In this document: one piece after another, positions 1-9,010 of the stretch | How positions within the stretch are numbered: position 1 is the first letter of the stretch | Layout: the number at the start of each line of letters is the position of its first letter | Assembly: GCF_949987535.1 (NCBI RefSeq) | Contig: NC_080064.1 | Coordinates: 126,570,708 to 126,634,707, forward strand | Length of the DNA stretch: 64,000 bases | From: Balaenoptera acutorostrata | Lineage: Eukaryota > Chordata > Mammalia > Artiodactyla > Balaenopteridae | Direction of reading: 5' to 3' | Program-made: the position numbers and the translations under genes | The notes under the pieces: model-generated | Told to the model about the DNA's origin: nothing | Seen by the model: the letters and a program-made list of their open reading frames with translations, nothing else | Database searches by the model: none

Positions 1-487
1 AGTGTAAGGAATTATTAGCCACATGCCTATCCAACCTCCAAAAAGGTTTCAGCTCACACAGGTCAAATGGCCATCAGCAAAAAGTCCACAAACTATAAAT
101 GCAGAAGGGGTTTTAGAGAACTCTGTACCTCCTAGCTCTGGTGGGATCTAAAGTGGTAACAGCACTAACAAAAACGGAATGGAGCTGCTTTACAAGGTAA
201 AAACTGAGCTACCATATGATGCGACAGGGCACCTTTTGAGCCTATTAACTAAGACCACCAGAATCGGAAAGACAGAGGCAGGCAAATGTGCACTGCAGCA
301 ATATTGAAATAGCCAAGACATGGAAGCAAAAAAAAGGTCCATAAACAGATGAATGGACAAAGACGAAGTGGTATACGTACCAAATGGAATAGAAGCCTCG
401 GGAACAAAATGAACAATGCCGTTTTCAGGACTACAGTTGAGCCTAGAAATAATCATATAAGGTTAAGTAAGTCAAAAGGGTATGACA
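1..487 (+). mobile_element. Decayed L1 3' end within C unit, part before SINE
   Basis: The ORF2-derived part of the L1 segment up to the SINE insertion point. Where A and B read 'aaattcaaattcaaaaagg', C reads 'cctatccaacctccaaaaagg', so C is distinct even outside the SINE. Confidence 0.8.
474..487 (+). repeat. Target-site duplication, left copy
   Basis: 'aaaagggtatgaca' directly before the SINE. It is identical to 795-808 and matches the empty-site sequence in B units (for example 3276-3289), which confirms the insertion point. Confidence 0.95.
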
Positions 488-500
488 GGGGCTTCCCTGG

Positions 501-511
501 TGGCGCAGTGA
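501..511 (+). promoter_or_regulatory. RNA polymerase III A-box-like element in SINE
   Basis: 'tggcgcagtga' sits where tRNA-derived SINEs carry the internal A box and resembles the tRNA consensus TGGCNNAGTGG. It recurs in all SINE copies. Whether it still drives transcription cannot be judged from sequence. Confidence 0.7.
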
Positions 512-543
512 TAGAGAATCTGCCTGCTAATGCAGGGGACGCG

Positions 544-554
544 GGTTCGAGCCC
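544..554 (+). promoter_or_regulatory. RNA polymerase III B-box-like element in SINE
   Basis: 'ggttcgagccc' contains GTTCGAGCC, which fits the B-box consensus GWTCRANNC completely. It lies 33 bp after the A box, the normal tRNA spacing. Thirteen copies read this; the copy at 45257 reads 'ggttcgatccc'. Confidence 0.8.
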
Positions 555-570
555 TGGTCTGGGAGGATCC

Positions 571-576
571 CACGTG
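571..576. promoter_or_regulatory. CACGTG palindromic E-box in SINE
   Basis: A perfect CACGTG, the core recognised by MYC/MAX, USF and related bHLH factors. I remember the CHR consensus as CACATG here, so the G may be a change specific to this element; that is memory, not measurement. It is present in each copy of the SINE. Confidence 0.6.
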
Positions 577-794
577 CCACAGAGCAACTGGGACCGTGAG
601 CCACAACTGCTGAGCCTGCGCATCTGGAGCCTGTGCCCCGCAACGGAAGGGGCCACGATAGTGAGAGGCCCGCGCACCGCAATGAAGAGTGGCCCCCGCT
701 TGCCGCAACTAGAGAAAGCCCTCGCACGAAACGAAGACCCAACACAGCTAAATAAATAGATAAATAAATAAATAAAGTAGCTATTAATTAAAAA

Positions 795-808
795 AAAAGG
801 GTATGACA
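795..808 (+). repeat. Target-site duplication, right copy
   Basis: Second copy of the 14-bp target site, merging on its left with the SINE A-tail, as expected for L1-driven integration. Confidence 0.93.
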
Positions 809-1200
809 AATATCCTATGATATCATTTATACATGTTATCCTAAGATTGCTACCAATGAACATATTTCCACAAAAAAAGACACTCACAGACTTATCAAAT
901 AAACTAATGGTTAGCCAAAATGAAAGGTCGGAGGATGGGTAAATTAGGACTATGGTGTTTACATACATATACTAATGTATGTTAAATGTATATAAACATA
1001 TAACAGAAAAACTATATGAATTATATAATCACCAATACCTTTAAAATATATATTGTGTAATCACATACATGCTAACAGGATCCGAAGATGAACAGACATA
1101 TGTATGAAACATTGAGCAGATTCTGTACAGCCAGACAATCAAAACACTCTAATCAAATTTACTCCGATAAGAAATAGAAATTAAATTGAAAAAACAAACA
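809..1200 (+). mobile_element. Decayed L1 3' end within C unit, part after SINE
   Basis: The continuation after the SINE: end of the ORF2 remnant, 3' UTR and A-rich tail ('aaattgaaaaaacaaac'). An AT-rich block from about 950 to 1060 holds no recognisable gene signal. Confidence 0.8.
961..982. repeat. Short inverted repeat in AT-rich block
   Basis: ACATACAT and ATGTATGT form a perfect 8-bp inverted repeat around a 6-base spacer. It is intact in B and C units. In A units the right arm reads ATGTTTGT, which breaks it. No function is evident. Confidence 0.7.
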
Positions 1201-1289
1201 GAAGTAAGGAGACATGAAGTTCTGGGGGCTTGTCCCAGCACATTCCACTCTAGTTTACAACCTTGGAACACTACCTCCAGGAAGACTCT

Positions 1290-1303
1290 GTTGCCCTAGT
1301 AAC
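1290..1303. promoter_or_regulatory. RFX-type X-box motif
   Basis: GTTGCC-CT-AGTAAC fits the RFX-family X-box consensus GTNRCC-N(0-3)-RGYAAC at every defined position. It lies in the non-L1 part of the unit. The same motif is at 2528-2541 in the first A unit, 3770-3783 in the first B and 8730-8743 in a pre-C form, and I saw no altered copy in the window. RFX proteins control ciliary, spermatogenic and MHC class II genes and include factors that bind methylated DNA. Binding here is inference only. Confidence 0.6.
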
Positions 1304-1325
1304 AAGAGTTGAGAACGTAATAATG

Positions 1326-1339
1326 CTGCCGCCTTGTGG
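1326..1339 (-). promoter_or_regulatory. CTCF-like motif (imperfect)
   Basis: On the minus strand this reads CCACAAGGCGGCAG, matching 12 of 14 positions of the CTCF core CCASYAGRKGGCRS. The two mismatches are at positions 5 and 9. It is repeated at 3806-3819. In A-type segments (for example 2564-2577) the CpG is lost to TpG, which weakens the match. Occupancy is uncertain. Confidence 0.35.
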
Positions 1340-1551
1340 CTGTTTCCCACAACAGCAGCTTTATACCCAGTGCCAATTGTTGCTTAATAGTCACAAGGAC
1401 TGCAGGGCTCTAAATGACACCTGCCCTCAAAAAATGCCCTGCGGTAGGGAATAGGCAAGAAAATTCAAGACATGAGAAAATTTTCAAGAAGTCAATAAGA
1501 GGAAGGAAGTTGTACTCACGCTTTAAAAAAAAGGAAAAGAAAAAAAAGGAC

Positions 1552-2073
1552 ATGCCTAAAGCTCAGTATAAGGAATTATTAGCCATAGGCAAATTCAAAT
1601 TCAAAAAGGTTTCAGCTCACACCAGTCATGACCATCAGCAAAAAGTCTACAAACTATAAATGCTGAAGGGGTTTTAGAGAACTGTGTACCTTCTAGCTGC
1701 TGGTGGGATGTAAAGTGGTAACAGCACTAACGCAAACTGAATCGAGCTGCTTTACAAGGTAAAACCTGAGCTACCATATGATGCGGCAGGGCACCTTTTG
1801 GGCCTATAACCTAAGACCACCAGAATCGGAAAGACAGAGGCAGGCAAATGTGCACTGCAGCAATATTGAAATAGCCAAGAAATGGAAGCAAAAAAAGATC
1901 CATAAACAGATGAATGGACAAAAAGAAGAGGTATATGGACAGCATGGAATAGTAGCCTCGGAAAAAAAATAAACAATGCCGTGTTCAGGACTACAGTTGA
2001 GCCTAGAAATAATCATATAAGGTTAAGTAAGTCAAAAAGGTATGACAAATATCCTATGATATCATTTATACAT
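1552..2073 (+). pseudogene. Remnant of L1 ORF2 C-terminal coding sequence
   Basis: Read in the old ORF2 frame around 1660-1720, residues such as the Cys-Trp-Trp of the C-terminal cysteine-rich segment remain. Other Cys/His positions of the CX3CX7HX4C motif are gone, and a stop (taa in 'tggtaacagc') follows. Farther on, the lysine/tyrosine-rich tail (reading YDKY-PMIS) is still recognisable. The reverse transcriptase and endonuclease domains are absent: only about the last 170 codons of a protein of roughly 1,275 residues are represented. It cannot encode a functional product. Confidence 0.75.
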
Positions 2074-2438
2074 GTTATCCTAAGATTGCTACCAATGAAC
2101 ATATTTCCACAAAAAAAGACACTCACAGACTTATCAAATAAACTAATTGTTAGCCAAAATGAAAGGTGGGAGGATGGGTAAATTAGGACTATGGGGTTAA
2201 CATACATATAGTAATGTTTGTTAAATGTATATAAACAAAAAACATACAAACTATATAAATTATATAATCACAATACCTTTAAAATATACATTCTGTAATT
2301 CCATACATGCTAACATGATCCGAAGAGGAACAGACATATGTGTGAATCATTGAGTAGATTCTGTACAGCCAGACAATCAAAACACTCTAATCAAATTTAC
2401 TCCGATAAGAAATAGAAATTAAATTTAAAAAACAAACA
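1552..2438 (+). mobile_element. Decayed L1 3' end within A unit
   Basis: This stretch resembles the 3' end of a mammalian L1. Recognisable pieces in order are: 'gctcag...aattattagcc...atgcaaattcaa', 'tcagctcacaccagtcatg', 'accatcagcaaaaagtctac', 'ctgctggtgggatgtaaag', 'gagctaccatatgatg', 'agccaagaaatggaagcaa', 'cataaacagatgaatggac' and 'ttaagtaagtcaaaa'. Next comes the 3' UTR with 'cactcacagacttatc' and 'aggtgggaggatgg'. It ends in 'ctgtacagcc...atttactccgataag...aaatttaaaaaac'. The order and orientation match L1 throughout, which makes chance similarity unlikely. The L1 AATAAA expected near 2403 now reads 'gataag'. The same segment recurs at the same offset in every A and B unit and, split by the SINE, in every C unit. 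Confidence 0.85.
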
Positions 2439-2808
2439 TAAGTAAGGAGACATGAAGTTCTGGGGGCTTGTCCCAGCACATTCCACTCTAGTTTACAACC
2501 TCGGAACACTACCTCCAGGAAGACTCTGTTGCCCTAGTAACAAGAGTTGAGAATGTAATAATGCTGCTGCCTTGTGGCTGTTTCCCACAACAGCAGCTTT
2601 AAACACACTGCTAATGGTTGCTTCATAGTCACAAGGATTGCAGGGCTCTAAATGACACCTGCCCTCAAGAAATGCCCTGGAGTGGGGAATAGGCAAGAAA
2701 ATTCAACACATGAGAAATTTTTCAAGAAGTCAATATGAAGAGGGAAGTTGTACTCACTCTTTATCAAAAAAAGGAAAAGAAAAAAAAGGACATGCTTAAA
2801 GCTCAGTA
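1569..2808 (+). repeat. A unit 1 (reference A)
   Basis: Used here as the reference A unit. A-specific marks include 'gtcaaaaaggtatgac' (B and C have 'aaaaggg'), 'aactaattgttagcc', 'tataaacaaaaaacatac', 'catgatccgaagagg', 'tgagtagattc' and 'aatgctgctgcc'. These marks are used to recognise hybrid units elsewhere in the window. Confidence 0.95.
2439..2790 (+). repeat. Unrecognised ~350-bp non-L1 segment (pre-B form)
   Basis: The form that precedes B units: 'gctgctgcc', 'aaacacactgctaatggttg', 'ccctggagtgggg', 'gaagagggaag'. It keeps the X-box intact but has lost the CpG of the CTCF-like motif. Confidence 0.6.
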
Positions 2809-3680
2809 TAAGGAATTATTAGCCACATGCAAATTCAAATTCAAAAAGGTTTCAGCTCACACCAGTCATGACCATCAGCAAAAAGACTACAAACTATAAA
2901 TGCTTAAGGGGTTTGAGAAAAATGTGTACCTTCTAGCTGCTCGTGGGATGTAAAGTGGTAACAGCACTAACGAAAACTGAATGGAGCTGCTACAAAGGTA
3001 AAAATTGAGCTACCATATGATGCGGCAGGGCACCTTTTGGGCCTATAACCTAAGACCACCAGAATCGGAAAGACAGAGGCAGGCAAATGTGAACTGCAAC
3101 AACATTGATATAGCCAAGACATGGAAGCAAAAAAAAGGTCCATAAACAGATGAATGGACAAAGACGAAGTGGTATACGTACCAAATGGAATAGAAGCCTC
3201 GGGAACAAAATGAACAATGCCGTTTTCAGGACTACAGTTGAGCCTAGAAATAATCATATAAGGTTAAGTAAGTCAAAAGGGTATGACAAATATCCTATGA
3301 TATCATTTATACATGTTATCCTAAGATTGCTACCAATGAACATATTTCCACAAAAAAAGACACTCACAGACTTATCAAATAAACTAATGGTTAGCCAAAC
3401 TGAAAGGTGGGAGGATGGGTAAATTAGGACTATGGCGTTTACATACATATACTAATGTATGTTAAATGTATGTAAACATATAACAGATAAACTATATGAA
3501 TTATATAATCACCAATACCTTTAAAATATATATTGTGTAATCACATACATGCTAACAGGATCCGAAGATGAACAGACATATGTATGAATCATTGAGCAGA
3601 TTCTGTACAGCCAGACAATCAAAACACTCTAATCAAATTTACTCCGATAAGAAATAGAAATTAAATTGAAAAAACAAACA
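2793..3680 (+). mobile_element. Decayed L1 3' end within B unit
   Basis: The same L1 segment as in the A unit, with B-specific substitutions. The uninterrupted empty target site of the SINE is at 3276-3289, showing the pre-insertion state. Confidence 0.83.
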
Positions 3681-4048
3681 GAAGTAAGGAGACATGAAGT
3701 TCTGGGGGCTTGTCCCAGCACATTCCACTCTAGTTTACAACCTCGGAACACTACCTCCAGGAAGACTCTGTTGCCCTAGTAACAAGAGTTGAGAACGTAA
3801 TAATGCTGCCGCCTTGTGGCTGTTTCCCACAACAGCAGCTTTATACCCAGTGCCAATTGTTGCTTAATAGTCACAAGGACTGCAGGGCTCTAAATGACAC
3901 CTGCCCTCAAAAAATGCCCTGCGGTAGGGAATAGGCAAGAAAATTCAAGACATGAGAAAATTTTCAAGAAGTCAATAAGAGGAAGGAAGTTGTACTCACG
4001 CTTTAAAAAAAAGGAAAAGAAAAAAAAGGACATGCCTAAAGCTCAGTA
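2809..4048 (+). repeat. B unit 1, followed by A
   Basis: B-specific marks are 'ctgcaacaacattgatatag', 'gctgctcgtggg', 'tagccaaactg' and 'aacagataaac'. The L1 3' end here is C-like ('caatcaaaac', 'aaattgaaaaaac'), and the last ~350 bp are the form that always precedes an A unit ('gaagttctggggg'). Confidence 0.95.
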
Positions 4049-5288
4049 TAAGGAATTATTAGCCATAGGCAAATTCAAATTCAAAAAGGTTTCAGCTCAC
4101 ACCAGTCATGACCATCAGCAAAAAGTCTACAAACTATAAATGCTGAAGGGGTTTTAGAGAACTGTGTACCTTCTAGCTGCTGGTGGGATGTAAAGTGGTA
4201 ACAGCACTAACGCAAACTGAATCGAGCTGCTTTACAAGGTAAAACCTGAGCTACCATATGATGCGGCAGGGCACCTTTTGGGCCTATAACCTAAGACCAC
4301 CAGAATCGGAAAGACAGAGGCAGGCAAATGTGCACTGCAGCAATATTGAAATAGCCAAGAAATGGAAGCAAAAAAAGATCCATAAACAGATGAATGGACA
4401 AAAAGAAGAGGTATATGGACAGCATGGAATAGTAGCCTCGGAAAAAAAATAAACAATGCCGTGTTCAGGACTACAGTTGAGCCTAGAAATAATCATATAA
4501 GGTTAAGTAAGTCAAAAAGGTATGACAAATATCCTATGATATCATTTATACATGTTATCCTAAGATTGCTACCAATGAACATATTTCCACAAAAAAAGAC
4601 ACTCACAGACTTATCAAATAAACTAATTGTTAGCCAAAATGAAAGGTGGGAGGATGGGTAAATTAGGACTATGGGGTTAACATACATATAGTAATGTTTG
4701 TTAAATGTATATAAACAAAAAACATACAAACTATATAAATTATATAATCACAATACCTTTAAAATATACATTCTGTAATTCCATACATGCTAACATGATC
4801 CGAAGAGGAACAGACATATGTGTGAATCATTGAGTAGATTCTGTACAGCCAGACAATCAAAACACTCTAATCAAATTTACTCCGATAAGAAATAGAAATT
4901 AAATTTAAAAAACAAACATAAGTAAGGAGACATGAAGTTCTGGGGGCTTGTCCCAGCACATTCCACTCTAGTTTACAACCTCGGAACACTACCTCCAGGA
5001 AGACTCTGTTGCCCTAGTAACAAGAGTTGAGAATGTAATAATGCTGCTGCCTTGTGGCTGTTTCCCACAACAGCAGCTTTAAACACACTGCTAATGGTTG
5101 CTTCATAGTCACAAGGATTGCAGGGCTCTAAATGACACCTGCCCTCAAGAAATGCCCTGGAGTGGGGAATAGGCAAGAAAATTCAACACATGAGAAATTT
5201 TTCAAGAAGTCAATATGAAGAGGGAAGTTGTACTCACTCTTTATCAAAAAAAGGAAAAGAAAAAAAAGGACATGCTTAAAGCTCAGTA
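4049..5288 (+). repeat. A unit 2
   Basis: No difference from A unit 1 noticed by eye. It forms the second A-B dimer of a run of three. Confidence 0.95.
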
Positions 5289-6528
5289 TAAGGAATTATT
5301 AGCCACATGCAAATTCAAATTCAAAAAGGTTTCAGCTCACACCAGTCATGACCATCAGCAAAAAGACTACAAACTATAAATGCTTAAGGGGTTTGAGAAA
5401 AATGTGTACCTTCTAGCTGCTCGTGGGATGTAAAGTGGTAACAGCACTAACGAAAACTGAATGGAGCTGCTACAAAGGTAAAAATTGAGCTACCATATGA
5501 TGCGGCAGGGCACCTTTTGGGCCTATAACCTAAGACCACCAGAATCGGAAAGACAGAGGCAGGCAAATGTGAACTGCAACAACATTGATATAGCCAAGAC
5601 ATGGAAGCAAAAAAAAGGTCCATAAACAGATGAATGGACAAAGACGAAGTGGTATACGTACCAAATGGAATAGAAGCCTCGGGAACAAAATGAACAATGC
5701 CGTTTTCAGGACTACAGTTGAGCCTAGAAATAATCATATAAGGTTAAGTAAGTCAAAAGGGTATGACAAATATCCTATGATATCATTTATACATGTTATC
5801 CTAAGATTGCTACCAATGAACATATTTCCACAAAAAAAGACACTCACAGACTTATCAAATAAACTAATGGTTAGCCAAACTGAAAGGTGGGAGGATGGGT
5901 AAATTAGGACTATGGCGTTTACATACATATACTAATGTATGTTAAATGTATGTAAACATATAACAGATAAACTATATGAATTATATAATCACCAATACCT
6001 TTAAAATATATATTGTGTAATCACATACATGCTAACAGGATCCGAAGATGAACAGACATATGTATGAATCATTGAGCAGATTCTGTACAGCCAGACAATG
6101 AAAACACTCTAATCAAATTTACTCCGATAAGAAATAGAAATTAAATTTAAAAAACAAACAGAAGTAAGGAGACATGAAGTTCTGGGGGCTTGTCCCAGCA
6201 CATTCCACTCTAGTTTACAACCTCGGAACACTACCTCCAGGAAGACTCTGTTGCCCTAGTAACAAGAGTTGAGAACGTAATAATGCTGCCGCCTTGTGGC
6301 TGTTTCCCACAACAGCAGCTTTATACCCAGTGCCAATTGTTGCTTAATAGTCACAAGGACTGCAGGGCTCTAAATGACACCTGCCCTCAAAAAATGCCCT
6401 GCGGTAGGGAATAGGCAAGAAAATTCAAGACATGAGAAAATTTTCAAGAAGTCAATAAGAGGAAGGAAGTTGTACTCACGCTTTAAAAAAAAGGAAAAGA
6501 AAAAAAAGGACATGCCTAAAGCTCAGTA
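5289..6528 (+). repeat. B unit 2, followed by A
   Basis: It has the usual B L1 3' end ('caatgaaaac', 'aaatttaaaaaac'), unlike B unit 1, but still switches to the pre-A form after 'gagacat'. Confidence 0.95.
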
Positions 6529-7768
6529 TAAGGAATTATTAGCCATAGGCAAATTCAAATTCAAAAAGGTTTCAGCTCACACCAGTCATGACCATCAGCA
6601 AAAAGTCTACAAACTATAAATGCTGAAGGGGTTTTAGAGAACTGTGTACCTTCTAGCTGCTGGTGGGATGTAAAGTGGTAACAGCACTAACGCAAACTGA
6701 ATCGAGCTGCTTTACAAGGTAAAACCTGAGCTACCATATGATGCGGCAGGGCACCTTTTGGGCCTATAACCTAAGACCACCAGAATCGGAAAGACAGAGG
6801 CAGGCAAATGTGCACTGCAGCAATATTGAAATAGCCAAGAAATGGAAGCAAAAAAAGATCCATAAACAGATGAATGGACAAAAAGAAGAGGTATATGGAC
6901 AGCATGGAATAGTAGCCTCGGAAAAAAAATAAACAATGCCGTGTTCAGGACTACAGTTGAGCCTAGAAATAATCATATAAGGTTAAGTAAGTCAAAAAGG
7001 TATGACAAATATCCTATGATATCATTTATACATGTTATCCTAAGATTGCTACCAATGAACATATTTCCACAAAAAAAGACACTCACAGACTTATCAAATA
7101 AACTAATTGTTAGCCAAAATGAAAGGTGGGAGGATGGGTAAATTAGGACTATGGGGTTAACATACATATAGTAATGTTTGTTAAATGTATATAAACAAAA
7201 AACATACAAACTATATAAATTATATAATCACAATACCTTTAAAATATACATTCTGTAATTCCATACATGCTAACATGATCCGAAGAGGAACAGACATATG
7301 TGTGAATCATTGAGTAGATTCTGTACAGCCAGACAATCAAAACACTCTAATCAAATTTACTCCGATAAGAAATAGAAATTAAATTTAAAAAACAAACATA
7401 AGTAAGGAGACATGAAGTTCTGGGGGCTTGTCCCAGCACATTCCACTCTAGTTTACAACCTCGGAACACTACCTCCAGGAAGACTCTGTTGCCCTAGTAA
7501 CAAGAGTTGAGAATGTAATAATGCTGCTGCCTTGTGGCTGTTTCCCACAACAGCAGCTTTAAACACACTGCTAATGGTTGCTTCATAGTCACAAGGATTG
7601 CAGGGCTCTAAATGACACCTGCCCTCAAGAAATGCCCTGGAGTGGGGAATAGGCAAGAAAATTCAACACATGAGAAATTTTTCAAGAAGTCAATATGAAG
7701 AGGGAAGTTGTACTCACTCTTTATCAAAAAAAGGAAAAGAAAAAAAAGGACATGCTTAAAGCTCAGTA
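6529..7768 (+). repeat. A unit 3
   Basis: No difference from A unit 1 noticed by eye. Confidence 0.95.
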
Positions 7769-9010
7769 TAAGGAATTATTAGCCACATGCAAATTCAAAT
7801 TCAAAAAGGTTTCAGCTCACACCAGTCATGACCATCAGCAAAAAGACTACAAACTATAAATGCTTAAGGGGTTTGAGAAAAATGTGTACCTTCTAGCTGC
7901 TCGTGGGATGTAAAGTGGTAACAGCACTAACGAAAACTGAATGGAGCTGCCACAAAGGTAAAAATTGAGCTACCATATGATGCGGCAGGGCACCTTTTGG
8001 GCCTATAACCTAAGACCACCAGAATCGGAAAGACAGAGGCAGGCAAATGTGAACTGCAACAACATTGATATAGCCAAGACATGGAAGCAAAAAAAAGGTC
8101 CATAAACAGATGAATGGACAAAGACGAAGTGGTATACGTACCAAATGGAATAGAAGCCTCGGGAACAAAATGAACAATGCCGTTTTCAGGACTACAGTTG
8201 AGCCTAGAAATAATCATATAAGGTTAAGTAAGTCAAAAGGGTATGACAAATATCCTATGATATCATTTATACATGTTATCCTAAGATTGCTACCAATGAA
8301 CATATTTCCACAAAAAAAGACACTCACAGACTTATCAAATAAACTAATGGTTAGCCAAACTGAAAGGTGGGAGGATGGGTAAATTAGGACTATGGCGTTT
8401 ACATACATATACTAATGTATGTTAAATGTATGTAAACATATAACAGATAAACTATATGAATTATATAATCACCAATACCTTTAAAATATATATTGTGTAA
8501 TCACATACATGCTAACAGGATCCGAAGATGAACAGACATATGTATGAATCATTGAGCAGATTCTGTACAGCCAGACAATGAAAACACTCTAATCAAATTT
8601 ACTCCGATAAGAAATAGAAATTAAATTTAAAAAACAAACAGAAGTAAGGAGACATAAACTTCTCGGGGCTTCTCCCAGCACATTCCACTCTAACTCACAA
8701 CCTCGGAACACTACCTAGAGGAAGACTCTGTTGCCCTAGTAACAAGAGTTGAGAACGTAATAATGCTGCCGCCTTGTGGCTGTTTCCCACAACAGCAGCT
8801 TTATACCCAGTGCCTATTGTTGCTTAATAGTCACAAGGACTGCAGGGCAGTAAATGACACCTGCCTTCAAAAAAGGCCCTGGGGTAGGGAATAGGCAAGA
8901 AAATTCAACACATGAGAAATTTTTCAGGAAGTCAATATGAAGAGGGAAGTTGTACTCACTCTTTAACAAAAAAAGGAAAAGAAGAAAAAGGGGATGCCTA
9001 AAGCTCAGTG
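7769..9010 (+). repeat. B unit 3, followed by C
   Basis: The last ~350 bp are the pre-C form: 'aaacttctcggggcttctcc', 'ctacctagagg', 'gtgcctattg', 'ggccctgggg', 'agaagaaaaaggggatg'. Private changes are T to C at 7951 and C to G at 8850. Confidence 0.95.
8656..8992 (+). repeat. Unrecognised ~340-bp non-L1 segment (pre-C form)
   Basis: The form that precedes C units, with 'cttctcggggcttctccc' and 'ctcacaacctcgg'. It diverges from the pre-A form abruptly after 'ggagacat', next to the L1 A-rich tail, so the natural C block is 1,566 bp (8656-10221). Confidence 0.65.

Larger units (their letters stand above)
488..794 (+). mobile_element. CHR-like tRNA-derived SINE, copy 1 (reference)
   Basis: The head 'cttccctggtggcgcagtg', the B-box region and a 3' (AAAT)n tail are the hallmarks of a tRNA-Glu-derived SINE. 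From memory of the families, it fits the CHR group of cetaceans, hippopotamuses and ruminants better than bovine Bov-tA, whose second half is different. It is flanked by a perfect 14-bp target-site duplication (474-487 and 795-808), so it arrived by retrotransposition into the L1 part of the unit. The tail reads (AAAT)n, then 'gtagctattaatt', then A8. I count 18 CpGs in about 270 bp, against very few in the surrounding satellite. It encodes no protein. The other 13 copies have the same target site, so they arose by satellite amplification, not by new insertions. Confidence 0.9.
1201..1550 (+). repeat. Unrecognised ~350-bp non-L1 segment (pre-A form)
   Basis: Between the L1 A-rich tail and the next L1 start lies a segment I cannot place in any family. 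It is less AT-rich than the L1 part and holds the X-box and the CTCF-like motif. It ends in a purine run 'aaaaaaaaggaaaagaaaaa'. The same form precedes every A unit. It may be the original genomic DNA flanking the L1 insertion that founded the satellite. Confidence 0.6.
5..1568 (+). repeat. C unit 1 (SINE-bearing)
   Basis: First C unit; the four bases before it are the end of the previous unit. It carries the SINE and its duplicated target site. Private change: 'ccttgg' instead of 'cctcgg' at 1261-1266. It has the 'gaaacattg' and 'ggtcggagg' variants that split the C units into subgroups. Confidence 0.95.

Noticed and set aside
490..570. tRNA-Glu gene
   Set aside because: It is the tRNA-like head of a SINE: cloverleaf pairing is degraded, it continues into a SINE body and tail, and it has a target-site duplication.
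349..759. 136-codon plus-strand frame in all SINE units
   Set aside because: It starts in L1 ORF2 remnant and reads into the SINE until the (AAAT)n tail; its persistence is explained by near-identity of copies, not coding selection.
453..968. 171-codon minus-strand reading frame recurring in most SINE-bearing units (185 codons at 60162)
   Set aside because: It runs antisense through the SINE and L1 3' UTR, changes with A-tail length, is lost in several copies through single-base tail changes, and resembles no protein family.
5..1568. The common cetacean satellite (roughly 1.6-1.75 kb monomer as I recall)
   Set aside because: The C unit is of similar length, but that length is due to a SINE insertion and the A/B units are 1,240 bp; I see no grounds for equating them without an alignment.
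1414..1659. 81-codon plus-strand frame repeated with every A unit
   Set aside because: It crosses the unknown segment, a lysine-rich A-run and L1 ORF2 remnant. There is no Kozak, splice or domain evidence, and B and C units lack it.
1652..1660. TATA-like 'actataaat' as a promoter
   Set aside because: It lies inside L1 ORF2 remnant at a spot where L1 itself is A-rich, and no other core promoter element is positioned with it.
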